Source of the DNA: Hymenobacter nivis
GTDB lineage: Bacteria > Bacteroidota > Bacteroidia > Cytophagales > Hymenobacteraceae
Reading direction: 5' to 3'
Length of the DNA stretch: 64,000 bases
NCBI RefSeq assembly: GCF_003149515.1
Contig: NZ_CP029145.1
Span: 806,001 to 870,000, forward strand
Numbering within the stretch: the stretch's first letter is position 1; the number at the start of each line of letters is the position of its first letter. The notes below the pieces were generated by a model that saw only the letters and a list, made by a program, of their open reading frames with translations, was not told the origin of the DNA and did not search any database. Below, piece by piece: positions 23,320-31,599 of this stretch. The translations under genes and the position numbers were made by a program.

Positions 23320-23850
23320 CTACTTAGCGGTGTCGGCGGGTGTGGCTTCCGGGTTGCCGGGGGCCCCGGCCGTGGCGGCGGGTTCGGGGGCGTCAATTAC
23401 GCCGCCCGTGCTCAGGGGCTCGCCCTCGGCGGGCTCGGCGTCGGCCGCGGCGGCAGGCTGGTAGGGCAGGTGCTGGCTCACTACGCTGTACCAGCTGGCC
23501 AGCTTCTTAATGTCGGAAAAGTACACCCGGTCCCGGTCGTAGTCGGGCACGGCCTGGCCCATAAACTCAGCCAGCTCGGCCTCGCCCGACTTGTTGGTCA
23601 CGGGCAGGTTGGTACCGTAACGGGCATGAATTTGATCGAATACATCGGTTAGGGGCACGTTCACGTCGTAGTCGGTCGTGTAAATTGAAATCTCCGCGAG
23701 CAGCGATACCTTGTTGCGGGCCGGGGCCATGCTGCGGATGGCGCGGGCGTCGAGGCTTTCCACCAGCACGCCGTGGCGGGCAGCTTTCAGCAAGCGGTAC
23801 AAGCCAGGCATGCCACTGATTGCGGCGATTTCTTTCAGTTCGTAAGGCAT
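23320..23850 (-). CDS. DUF5606 domain protein
   Basis: A 176-residue protein. Its N-terminal 130 residues match the Bacteroidota-specific DUF5606 (LKEIAAISGMPGLYRLLKAARHG, then VESLDAR and NKVSLLAEISIYT). The tail (about 133-176) is Pro/Ala/Glu-rich and probably disordered. It is cytosolic, with no signal peptide. The function is not established in the family as far as I know. Confidence 0.88.
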   Translation of the reverse strand: MPYELKEIAAISGMPGLYRLLKAARHGVLVESLDARAIRSMAPARNKVSLLAEISIYTTDYDVNVPLTDVFDQIHARYGTNLPVTNKSGEAELAEFMGQAVPDYDRDRVYFSDIKKLASWYSVVSQHLPYQPAAAADAEPAEGEPLSTGGVIDAPEPAATAGAPGNPEATPADTAK

Positions 23851-24055
23851 TCTCTTGAAAAATTATGAATTAGAAATTAGAAATTATGAGCTGAAAAACC
23901 ATGAATAAAAGTGACCCAAAGAGCCAAGTAAGTAAGTAGTCAGGATGAAGTAGCAAGACCGTAATGACCTGATAAATAGGTATCAGCATAGTTCTTACTA
24001 CTTATTGCTTTTGACTTGCTACTTAATAATTCATAATTTATAACTCATAATTAAT
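23851..24055. repeat. AT-rich inverted word array
   Basis: AATTATGAATTAGAAATTAG-like words (23861-23890) are mirrored by AATTCATAATTTATAACTCA-like words (24028-24050). No gene is seen. Strikingly low GC for this genome. Confidence 0.6.
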
Positions 24056-24505
24056 TTATTCGGTGGTGTTAGAGCCTGTCACGCCGAGCTTGAAATCGAT
24101 GGGCAGGCTGGTGAGGATGGGGTAAGCGGGTTTTTTAAATTTGAGCAGGCGCACCACGCGCAGGGCCTCGTCGCCGGTGCCGCCGCCCACTTGTTTCACC
24201 AGCTTCACGCCCGACATGGTGCCGTCGGGGTTCAGCGTGAAGCTCACGATGCAGCGGCCCTGGATGCGGTTGCGCTTGGCCAGCAGTGGGTACTTCAGCT
24301 CCTGGGCAATGAAGGCGTACAGGGCCTCCTGGCCCCCTTCGTAGTATTCGGCCACCGGAACTACGGCCCCCACGCGGCCCGTGCCAGCCCCGGCTTCGGG
24401 GGCCGCGTGGGCGGGCGGTGGGGTATTGGGCGGTGTGGTCTGGGCCGCCGCTGGCGCCGTAAGCAGCAGGCCCAGGGCCAGCAGCGAGAGCAAAGGTTTC
24501 AACAT
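24056..24505 (-). CDS. Periplasmic TonB C-terminal domain protein
   Basis: 149 residues. The signal peptide MLKPLLSLLALGLLLTAPAA ends near AAAQ, followed by a Pro-rich linker (TTPPNTPPPAHAAPE). The TonB_C-like domain carries YPLLAKRNRIQGRCIVSFTL and GGGTGDEALRVVRLLKFKKPAY. It has no transmembrane anchor after cleavage. The start was chosen at the ATG giving a signal peptide. Downstream of engB on the same strand; a TAnnTTTG motif overlaps the engB stop codon. Confidence 0.85.
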   Translation of the reverse strand: MLKPLLSLLALGLLLTAPAAAQTTPPNTPPPAHAAPEAGAGTGRVGAVVPVAEYYEGGQEALYAFIAQELKYPLLAKRNRIQGRCIVSFTLNPDGTMSGVKLVKQVGGGTGDEALRVVRLLKFKKPAYPILTSLPIDFKLGVTGSNTTE

Positions 24506-24589
24506 GGTATAAGTAGGAGCGAAATAAAATAAGGCCGTTGCGCAGGGCCCCCGCTTAGGGCCGGCCGGGGCCCTGCGCAAAAGCGGGGC

Positions 24590-24597
24590 CAAAGCTA
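24590..24597 (-). promoter_or_regulatory. -7 promoter motif TAGCTTTG at the engB stop codon
   Basis: Consensus TAnnTTTG about 85 nt before the TonB-like gene start, overlapping the engB stop. It would let that gene be expressed separately from engB. Confidence 0.3.
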
Positions 24598-25212
24598 CGC
24601 ACCCGGGGCAGCGGCGGCCAACTGCTGGTTCACCTCATCGATGAAACCCAGCAGCTCGTCGCGGCCCACCTTGGTGCTGGCCGAGGTGAGGAAATGCCGC
24701 GGCAGCTCGTCCCAGGTTTCGCTCATCTTGGCCAAATATGCGGCAATGAGTGTGCGCGTCTGGGACGCCGACTGCTTGTCGATCTTGGTGAACACCATCA
24801 CAAACGGCACCCCCATCTCGCCCAGCTTTTCCATAAATTCCAAGTCGCTGGTCTGCGGGGGTAGGCGCGAATCGATGAGCACACACACGCAAGCCAGGTT
24901 TTCGCGGCGCTGCAAGTAGGCGTTGATCATCTTGTGCCACTCGGCCCGGGCGGTTTTGCTCACCTTGGCGTAGCCGTAGCCGGGCAAGTCAACCAAGTAC
25001 CACTGCTCGTTGATGAGGAAGTGATTAATAAGCTGGGTTTTGCCGGGCGAGGCCGACGTTTTGGCCAGGCCCGCCCGGCTGGTCAGGGCGTTGATGAGCG
25101 ACGACTTACCCACGTTGGAGCGCCCGATAAAGGCGTATTCTGGCCGGTCGGGGGGCGGGCACAGCTCCACGCGGGTGTTGCTCGTCAAAAACCGGGCGTC
25201 ACGAATAATCAT
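24595..25212 (-). CDS. engB: Ribosome biogenesis GTPase YsxC/EngB
   Basis: A 205-residue TrmE-Era-like GTPase needed for 50S assembly. G1 GRSNVGKSSLINAL, G2 region TSASPGKTQLINHF, G3 DLPGYGYAKV, G4 TKID and G5 TSAS are all present. The start MIIRDARFLTSN was chosen because upstream in-frame residues are unconserved and a TAnnTTTG motif (25264-25271) lies between. Confidence 0.97.
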   Translation of the reverse strand: MIIRDARFLTSNTRVELCPPPDRPEYAFIGRSNVGKSSLINALTSRAGLAKTSASPGKTQLINHFLINEQWYLVDLPGYGYAKVSKTARAEWHKMINAYLQRRENLACVCVLIDSRLPPQTSDLEFMEKLGEMGVPFVMVFTKIDKQSASQTRTLIAAYLAKMSETWDELPRHFLTSASTKVGRDELLGFIDEVNQQLAAAAPGA

Positions 25213-25626
25213 AGGCAGGAGCAAACAAAAAGGAATGCCGGCCCAAACACGGGGCATGCGCCGCAAAAATACACCCGCCAGCTTTTCAAATGCCACAAGA
25301 TAAGGGATTGACTGAGCGCGTAATCACTTGCATTCATCTATATTTGTGCAGCTCCTTGGGCCATTTTGGTCTGCGGTGAATAGTTTGCTGGCTGGCGCTG
25401 CGCTATTTCCCCGCGGCTGCCCGGGGCCCCTGCGCTACCTTTGTGCTAGTGCGGGCCCAGTAAAGCGCCTTAGATTCTGTATTTCCCGCTATTCCGTACC
25501 AAACCCTGCGCTTTGATTTCAGTATAATGCGGAAATAGTTGCTATACTGTCCTGTTTTTCGCTGATTTTTGCCACGCCGCTACTCAACATCCCTTCGAAA
25601 CTCTTTTTCTAACTCCTTCTTTTACA
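25213..25626. other. Intergenic region between engB and the PorE-like gene
   Basis: No gene is seen. It holds a minus-strand -7 motif for engB (25264-25271) and two plus-strand TAnnTTTG motifs (TATATTTG 25339-25346, TACCTTTG 25436-25443) that could drive the PorE-like gene with a leader of about 180-280 nt. Confidence 0.4.
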
Positions 25627-27867
25627 ATGGATAAATTATCCAAACGGTTATTGCAGGCTTCCTGCGTCGTAGCTCTAAGTGTCGCCGCTACCCAGCCCGG
25701 CATGGCCCAAAGCACGGGTAAACTGCTAAAAACCGGTAACAAGTTTTTTGAGCAGGAAAACTACCGCGCTTCGATTCCTTATTACGAGCAGGTGCTGGCC
25801 AAAGACCCCAACAATGCCAAGGCGCTGTTCAACGCCGGTATTGCGTACCTCAGCTTCGATAAGGAAAAAGCCAGCGATTATATCTATAAGGCCCAGCGGC
25901 TTAAGCCCAAGGTTTCGAAAGACGTGGAGTATTGGCTCGGCCGCGTCGACCACCTGAATTATAATTTTGACGAAGCCATTGCCCACTACCAGTCGTATAA
26001 CGCTACGCTCAAAGCCAAAAAGAGCAACGAGGTACGCCGGCAGGAAGTAGCGCAGCTAATCCAGCACTCGAAGAACGCCAAGGTGATCTTCAACTCACCC
26101 AAGGACATCTTCGTGAAGAACCTGGGCCCGAGCATCAACACGCAATACGCAGAGCACAGCCCAGTCATTTCGTCGGATGACAAAGTGTTGCTTTTTACCT
26201 CGCGGGGGCAATATACAGGTGCCGCTACCAACAAGAAGAAGCTGGCAGCCGATGGCGAATACTTTGAGGAAATTTATGAATCGCGCCGGATTGACGACGA
26301 GAACTGGGAAAAGCCCCGCTCACTGGGCCCAGCCCTTGTGACCAAAGGCCACGACGCTTCGATTCAGCTCTATGACAACGATTCGAAATTGCTGATGTAT
26401 CGCGACGATGAAAACGGCGATATCTTCAGCTCAGACAAAGTAAGCGGCGAATGGACGGCTCCTAAGAAACTGAACAGTAACATCAACTCGAAGGCTTTCG
26501 AGTCGGATGCTTACATTACGCCCGATGGCAAAACGTTGTACTTCTCGACCGGCAAGTATTCGGAAGACGGTACACTTGACCTGTATTATTCGACCCGCGG
26601 CTCGGATGGTGACTGGGGGCCCGCCAAGTCGATGGGCGGCGCCATCAACACCAAGTACGATGACGACAGCCCGTACGTGAGCAAAGACGGCAAAACGCTC
26701 TACTTCTCGTCGCGCGGCCACAACACAATGGGTGGCTACGACATCTTTAAGAGCGCCTACGACAGCATTGGGCACAAATGGGGGGCCCCCGAGAACATGG
26801 GCTACCCCATTAACACTCCCGATGACGACAGTTACTACCGCCTGAGCCCCGACGGCTCGTATGCTTATCTAAGCAGCTACCGCATCGGTGGCTACGGTGA
26901 GAAGGACATTTACACCATCAACTACATCAAGAACGCCACTGTTAAAGGCAAAGTATTCGCCAAGGACAGCACCACGGTAATTCCAGGCGTGGAACTGGTC
27001 TTCAGCGGCAAGCAAGCCGATAATACGCCGCTGAGCTTCCGCGATGTAAGCAAGCCCGATGGCTCGTACCAAGTGGCCATGCTCTCGGGCCGCACCTACC
27101 AGGTGGCCGTGAGCAAGGACGGCAAGAACGTTGAAACCCAAGAGTTTGCCATTCCGGTTTCGACCAACGATTCGACCACTATCACCAAAAACTTCTACAT
27201 CGCCTACATCGACACGTCGATGTCCAGCATGTATCCGTTCAGCAAAATTTACTTCGATACCGACAAGTACAAGCTGCGGCCGGAGTCGATTGTGGTGCTA
27301 AATGACATCGCCCAGAAACTGGTAGCTACCCCGGGCCTGAACATTCAGGTGGAGGGCCATTGTGACTCGCGCAACACGGACGAGTACAACATGGTGCTCG
27401 GCCAGAACCGCGCCAACGCTGCCAAGAAGTACCTGGTTACCAAAGGCGTGGCCGATACCCGCCTGACCACGGTGAGCTACGGCGAGCGTCGCCCGGCGGC
27501 CCCGAACGATTCGCCGGAGAACATGCAGCTTAACCGCCGCGACGAATTCCGCGTGGTGCTGAAGGAAGGCGAAACCATGCCGACGGCGACTTCCCCGCGC
27601 CCCGCCCCGGCCGCTGGTGCGCCAGTGGGGGCCCCCATGGCGCCTCCTGCTGCCCCGCAGCTACCGCTGCCCGGTAAGAGCAAAGCCAAGATGGCCGATG
27701 GCACTAAGGTGAAAACCAAGGTGGACGAGAATTCGGATAAGGTGAAAATCAAGACCAAAGGCCCGGCCGGTGAGAAATCAAAGACCGTATCCAAGAATGG
27801 CGAGGTGAACTCGAAAGCCAAGGATGCTACTGGCGCCAAGGACAAAGTGAAGATTAAGCCGGACTAG
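25627..27867 (+). CDS. PorE-like outer-membrane protein (TPR, PD40, CarbD, OmpA)
   Basis: A 746-residue protein. Domains in order: signal peptide ending GMAQS (1-29); TPR repeats (about 30-130); PD40/WD40-like beta-propeller with repeated DGKTLYFSS.G and GGYDIFKS motifs (about 165-440); carboxypeptidase-regulatory-like domain (about 445-530, VKGKVFAKDSTTVIPGVEL); OmpA peptidoglycan-binding domain (about 545-650, IYFDTDKYKLRPES, VEGHCDSRNTDEYN, NRRDEFRV); and a lysine-rich tail of about 60 residues. This architecture is that of PorE, the T9SS component anchored to peptidoglycan. Related OmpA/PD40 proteins outside T9SS exist, so paralogy is possible. Its GC content is lower than its neighbours'. 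Confidence 0.85.
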   Translation: MDKLSKRLLQASCVVALSVAATQPGMAQSTGKLLKTGNKFFEQENYRASIPYYEQVLAKDPNNAKALFNAGIAYLSFDKEKASDYIYKAQRLKPKVSKDVEYWLGRVDHLNYNFDEAIAHYQSYNATLKAKKSNEVRRQEVAQLIQHSKNAKVIFNSPKDIFVKNLGPSINTQYAEHSPVISSDDKVLLFTSRGQYTGAATNKKKLAADGEYFEEIYESRRIDDENWEKPRSLGPALVTKGHDASIQLYDNDSKLLMYRDDENGDIFSSDKVSGEWTAPKKLNSNINSKAFESDAYITPDGKTLYFSTGKYSEDGTLDLYYSTRGSDGDWGPAKSMGGAINTKYDDDSPYVSKDGKTLYFSSRGHNTMGGYDIFKSAYDSIGHKWGAPENMGYPINTPDDDSYYRLSPDGSYAYLSSYRIGGYGEKDIYTINYIKNATVKGKVFAKDSTTVIPGVELVFSGKQADNTPLSFRDVSKPDGSYQVAMLSGRTYQVAVSKDGKNVETQEFAIPVSTNDSTTITKNFYIAYIDTSMSSMYPFSKIYFDTDKYKLRPESIVVLNDIAQKLVATPGLNIQVEGHCDSRNTDEYNMVLGQNRANAAKKYLVTKGVADTRLTTVSYGERRPAAPNDSPENMQLNRRDEFRVVLKEGETMPTATSPRPAPAAGAPVGAPMAPPAAPQLPLPGKSKAKMADGTKVKTKVDENSDKVKIKTKGPAGEKSKTVSKNGEVNSKAKDATGAKDKVKIKPD

Positions 27868-27887
27868 TAACCGGTAGCGTTGCCTTG

Positions 27888-27922
27888 AGCGGGCCGGGCG
27901 TTATGTCCGGTCCGCTTTTTTT
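27888..27922 (+). terminator. Terminator of the PorE-like gene
   Basis: AGCGGGCCGG pairs with CCGGTCCGCT (one G-U pair) and is followed by a run of seven T, 20 nt after the stop. Confidence 0.85.
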
Positions 27923-28015
27923 ATGATTGGCCACCAGCGGGGCCCTAAACAAAACCCAGGCCCAGCCGTTGGAACAACACAATTTCTCGCTTTTTCGCCG
28001 TTCTTTGCATCACCC

Positions 28016-28744
28016 ATGGCCGTTGTCCCCTACAAAGAAGATTCTGCCGACAAGAAGTCGCAGGTAGCCACGATGTTCGATAGCATCGCGGGCAAGTACG
28101 ACTTCCTCAACCACTTCCTGAGCGCGGGCACCGACATTTACTGGCGCCGTAAGGCGGTGGATGAGTTGAAGGCGCTGCGCCCGGCCCGCATCCTGGACAT
28201 TGCCACTGGTACGGCTGACTTTGCCATTGAAACCCTGCGGGCCGCCGCGCCCGACGCGCACGTAACAGGCGTGGATATTTCAGAAGGAATGCTGGACGTG
28301 GGCCGCCGCAAGTTGGCCGAGAAGCACTTGGGCCACCGCATTCAGCTAGAACTCGGCGATTCGGAGAATCTGCCTTTTGCCGACGGCTCGTTTGACGCCG
28401 TAACGGCCTCGTTTGGGGTGCGCAACTTTGCGCATCTGGAGGTGGGCCTGGCCGAGATGCGCCGGGTGCTGCGCCCCGGTGGCAAGCTCGTGATTCTGGA
28501 GTTCAGCAAGCCCACGGCGTTTCCGCTCAAGCAAGCTTATAATTTTTACTTTCGCCGGGTGCTGCCCGTGTTTGGGAAACTGATTTCCAAGGACCGGGCC
28601 GCGTACACGTACCTGCCCGAATCGGTGCAGGCCTTTCCCGACGGCTCCGACTTTCTGGCCATCCTGGCCCGGGTCGGCTTTAAAAACCCCGCATGGCAAC
28701 CCCTTACCTTCGGCATCAGCTCCATTTATACCGCCCACAACTGA
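28016..28744 (+). CDS. ubiE: Demethylmenaquinone methyltransferase
   Basis: A 242-residue SAM methyltransferase (also MenG) for the last step of menaquinone synthesis. Motifs: MFDSIAGKYDFLNHFLS, SAM-binding LDIATGTADFA, VDISEGMLDVGR, and the family signature SFGVRNF, RRVLRPGGKLVILEFSKP. The start MAVVPYKEDSADKK was chosen for homology. It overlaps the downstream porT-like gene by 52 bp, so the two form one operon. Confidence 0.97.
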   Translation: MAVVPYKEDSADKKSQVATMFDSIAGKYDFLNHFLSAGTDIYWRRKAVDELKALRPARILDIATGTADFAIETLRAAAPDAHVTGVDISEGMLDVGRRKLAEKHLGHRIQLELGDSENLPFADGSFDAVTASFGVRNFAHLEVGLAEMRRVLRPGGKLVILEFSKPTAFPLKQAYNFYFRRVLPVFGKLISKDRAAYTYLPESVQAFPDGSDFLAILARVGFKNPAWQPLTFGISSIYTAHN

Positions 28745-29496
28745 GCCGATTGCTGGCCCTGGCCTTGCTGCTGGTCCTGCCATTTCTGGGCCAGGCGCAG
28801 CAGCGGCTGCGGCCGGCCAAGGCCAGCCGCAGCCGGGGGGGCAACTTAAAAGGCGTGACGGTGGACAATTTATCGAACTACGACGACCGGTGGTTTCACC
28901 CGGGATTATACTTCGCACCGGGTTTCTCGCGGTTCTTTATCGAGCAGTCGGCCACGTACATTCAGCGGCAAACGATAACGGCTAATTCGATCATCAGCCC
29001 CGATTTTGGGGTGGGCATCATTGGCGATGTGCGGCTGGGCAAAGCGGGTTCGCCGTTCATTCTGAGGTTTGCTCCGGGCGTGAATTTCCGCACCCGGCGG
29101 GTCGAGTTTGGGGCCCACGGCGGCACGCCGCCCGACTCCACATTTACCCAGGAGGTTAGCTCGACGGTGGTGGATTTTCCCTTGTTGCTGAAGTACCAAT
29201 CGAAGCGCCGGGGCAATACCCGGGTGTACATGATTGCCGGCGTGAAGCCAAGCGTGAGTGTGACCACACGCCGCAGTGACTTGCTGCGCAACCAAGTGCA
29301 GGTGAGCGACAACGACCTGACCCTGGAATATGGCGTGGGGCTGGACTTGTTCTACCCGCTGTTCAAGTTTGCACCGGAGCTGCGGTTTTCCTACGGCCTG
29401 CGCAACCTGCTCGTCAACCGGCCTGATGTGTACAGCCAGAGCTTGCAAAGCCTGCGCACCAGCACGGTGACCTTGTACCTAAACATTCAGAACTAA
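28693..29496 (+). CDS. porT: PorT-family outer-membrane beta-barrel protein
   Basis: A 267-residue protein with a long N-terminal region containing the signal segment (LLALALLLVLPFLGQAQ) and a beta-barrel of alternating strands (FFIEQSATYIQRQTITA, FILRFAPGVNFRTRRVEFG, PLLLKYQSKRRGNTRVYMIAG). PorT is needed for the type IX secretion system. The overlap with ubiE is the typical Bacteroidota arrangement and supports the call. The first 15-20 residues lie inside ubiE; a later start at the signal segment lacks a good ATG. Confidence 0.88.
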   Translation: MATPYLRHQLHLYRPQLSRLLALALLLVLPFLGQAQQRLRPAKASRSRGGNLKGVTVDNLSNYDDRWFHPGLYFAPGFSRFFIEQSATYIQRQTITANSIISPDFGVGIIGDVRLGKAGSPFILRFAPGVNFRTRRVEFGAHGGTPPDSTFTQEVSSTVVDFPLLLKYQSKRRGNTRVYMIAGVKPSVSVTTRRSDLLRNQVQVSDNDLTLEYGVGLDLFYPLFKFAPELRFSYGLRNLLVNRPDVYSQSLQSLRTSTVTLYLNIQN

Positions 29497-29529
29497 GCGG
29501 CGCACAAGCAGCTTATTATCAACGATCAC

Positions 29530-30285
29530 ATGGTAAAAACAGCATTTGTAACGGGGGCCTCGTCCGGCATTGGGCGCGCCACAGCAGTGGCCCTGGCCGG
29601 GGCCGGCTTCCAACTGGTGGTGACGGGCCGGCGGCGTGAGCGCCTCGATGAGCTAGCGGCGGCGGTGGCCCCTACGCCGGTACACATTCTGACGTTTGAC
29701 GTGCGCGACCGCGACGCCACCACGGCCGCCGTGATTGGGCTGCCACTCGAATTTGCAGCCATCGACGTGCTGGTGAATAACGCCGGGGGGGCCCACGGTC
29801 TCAACCCCATCCAGGACGGTGACCCGCACGACTGGGACGTCATGCTCGACGCCAACGTGCGTGGCTTGCTGAACGTGACCCACGCCGTACTGCCCGGCCT
29901 GACGGCCCGCAAAACCGGCTTTATCATCAACATCGGCTCCATTGCCGGGCGCGAAGCCTATGCCAACGGCAACGTGTACTGCGCCAGCAAAGCGGCGGTG
30001 AGCATGCTCACTAAAACCATGCGGCTCGACTTGCTGCCTTTCGGCATCCGGGTGGCAGAGGTGGCCCCCGGCGCGGTGGAAACGGAGTTTTCGGAAGTGC
30101 GCTTTAAGGGTGATGCTGAGCGCGCGGCCAAAGTATACGACGGCTTCGAGCCGCTGCGGGCCGAAGATGTGGCCGATGTGGTGGTGTTCATGGCAACGCG
30201 CCCGGCCCACGTTAACGTGGCCGACGTGCTGCTGCTGCCCGCGGCCCAGGGCGCGGCGGCAACAATATTTCGGCAGCCGAGCTAA
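29530..30285 (+). CDS. SDR-family oxidoreductase (YdfG-like)
   Basis: A 251-residue short-chain dehydrogenase. The cofactor motif TGASSGIGR (8-16) plus RRRERLDEL indicates NADP. NNAG and the catalytic Ser/Tyr/Lys in NIGSIAGREAYANGNVYCASKAA are intact. The pattern resembles YdfG/serine-3-dehydrogenase types. It ends 4 bp into the convergent hydrolase gene and follows porT by 33 bp, so it may be co-transcribed with ubiE-porT. Confidence 0.92.
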   Translation: MVKTAFVTGASSGIGRATAVALAGAGFQLVVTGRRRERLDELAAAVAPTPVHILTFDVRDRDATTAAVIGLPLEFAAIDVLVNNAGGAHGLNPIQDGDPHDWDVMLDANVRGLLNVTHAVLPGLTARKTGFIINIGSIAGREAYANGNVYCASKAAVSMLTKTMRLDLLPFGIRVAEVAPGAVETEFSEVRFKGDAERAAKVYDGFEPLRAEDVADVVVFMATRPAHVNVADVLLLPAAQGAAATIFRQPS

Positions 30286-30944
30286 CTGACTTCGGCCTGG
30301 CCCAGCTGGGCAATGATCTCCTGGTTCAGGGCGTGCCCGCCGTCGAAGGTGCGCACCGCAAGTAGGGCCCCCAGCTGCTGCAAGTGCGCTTGCTGTTGCG
30401 CAACGGCAGCTGGGGTCAGGTATTCGTCGTGGTTGCCCACTACAAGGGTGATGGGCAAGCCCCGGACCAGCTGCCCGGTCGCTTCTGGGTCGGTGTCGGG
30501 CGGAAACGTGCCGGCCCACAGCACCAAACGCGCCGGCCGGAACGGGGCCTGCACTAGCCAGCGGCCCGCAGTGGCCGTGCCCTGCGAAAAGCCCAGTACC
30601 GTAACCGGCACGCCGGCTGGGCAGCGGCCCAGCACGTGGCCGGCCAGTTGGTTGAGGAAGCCAATTTGGTCGTCAATTTCGTGTTGGCGGTCGTCGCGGG
30701 TCATCCAGCTGGCTCCCACGCGGCCGTTGTGGCCGTGCAGGTAGAAGCGCGACAAGCCTTCGGGGGCCACCACCACCAAGCTAGGATCGGCCGCCGCCCA
30801 GGCAGCAAAGTGCCGGATGAAGTACGCTGCCAGCTGCCCGTAGCCGTGGCACACAAACCATACCCGCCGCGTGGCGGCCGAGGGCGTGCCCAGCTGGTGG
30901 TAGCGGGCTGTGCGCGGCACAACCAAGTGGTGTTCAGTAGACAT
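30282..30944 (-). CDS. Alpha/beta hydrolase (phospholipase/carboxylesterase type)
   Basis: A 220-residue cytosolic serine hydrolase of the Dienelactone/carboxylesterase YeiG type. Nucleophile elbow GFSQGTAT, oxyanion region VWFVCHGYGQLAAYF, the acid in ITLVVGNHDEYLTP and the His in FDGGHALNQEII. The substrate is unknown. It is convergent with the SDR gene by 4 bp. Confidence 0.88.
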   Translation of the reverse strand: MSTEHHLVVPRTARYHQLGTPSAATRRVWFVCHGYGQLAAYFIRHFAAWAAADPSLVVVAPEGLSRFYLHGHNGRVGASWMTRDDRQHEIDDQIGFLNQLAGHVLGRCPAGVPVTVLGFSQGTATAGRWLVQAPFRPARLVLWAGTFPPDTDPEATGQLVRGLPITLVVGNHDEYLTPAAVAQQQAHLQQLGALLAVRTFDGGHALNQEIIAQLGQAEVS

Positions 30945-30956
30945 GAACTAAAGGAA

Positions 30957-31015
30957 TAGTTGGCAGTTATGTGTTGTCAGTAAATGCACAGGCCACTGAC
31001 TGAAAACTATACTGC
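30957..31015. repeat. Short inverted word array upstream of the hydrolase gene
   Basis: TTGGCAGTTATGTGTTGTCAG faces GCCACTGACTGAAAACTA. The words resemble those at 33.0 and 43.8 kb. Confidence 0.45.
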
Positions 31016-31026
31016 GCAGTGGGGGC

Positions 31027-31524
31027 CTACGCGCTGGGCAGGTCGTCGGCCAGGAAGGTAAACGGCATCAAATCGATCAGCGCGGCGAAGCGCAGGATGC
31101 TGCCGCGGCGGCTGGGCAGCAGCAGCGAAATGGGCTGGCCCTGCCGCGCTTCGTACTCAATCATCACCTGGCGGCAGGCCCCACAGGGCATGGCAGGGCC
31201 AAAGCCGCCAGCTGCGGGCCGGGCCGCCACGGCCATGCCCACGATGGGCGCGTGGCCCGGTTGGGCGGCGGCCAGCCCAAACAAAGCGGTGCGTTCGGCG
31301 CAGAGGCCTGAGGGGTACGCGGCGTTTTCCTGGTTGGTGCCTTGGAAAATGGTGCCGTCGGCCAGGAGCAGGGCGGCCCCCACGCAGAAGTGCGAGTATG
31401 GCGCGTAGGCGTGGGCAGTAGCGGCGCGGGCGGCGTCCCACACCAAAAGCTCGGTGGGGGAGAGGTCGGCGGTAGCGTCGAGTTCGTCGTAGGCCAGGGC
31501 AAGCTGGCAGGAAGTGCGGGCCAT
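31027..31524 (-). CDS. cdd: Cytidine deaminase
   Basis: A 165-residue homotetrameric-type CDA for pyrimidine salvage. Zinc and proton-shuttle motifs: NQENAAYPSGLCAERTALF (Cys-Ala-Glu) and MPCGACRQVMIEYE (PCxxC). Substrate motif YSHFCVGAALLLADG. The start MARTSCQLALAYDEL was chosen for length; a longer frame upstream overlaps the divergent gene and was rejected. Confidence 0.96.
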   Translation of the reverse strand: MARTSCQLALAYDELDATADLSPTELLVWDAARAATAHAYAPYSHFCVGAALLLADGTIFQGTNQENAAYPSGLCAERTALFGLAAAQPGHAPIVGMAVAARPAAGGFGPAMPCGACRQVMIEYEARQGQPISLLLPSRRGSILRFAALIDLMPFTFLADDLPSA

Positions 31525-31586
31525 GTAGAAATTAAAATGGGGCGACGAAGGTAGGCGTTGCGCCGTGGTTGGCCGCCGGGCCCGTG

Positions 31587-31594
31587 TACATTTG
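31587..31594 (+). promoter_or_regulatory. -7 promoter motif TACATTTG abutting the dehydrogenase-like gene
   Basis: It ends 5 nt before the ATG at 31600, a leaderless geometry. Confidence 0.4.
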
Positions 31595-31599
31595 CCCGT

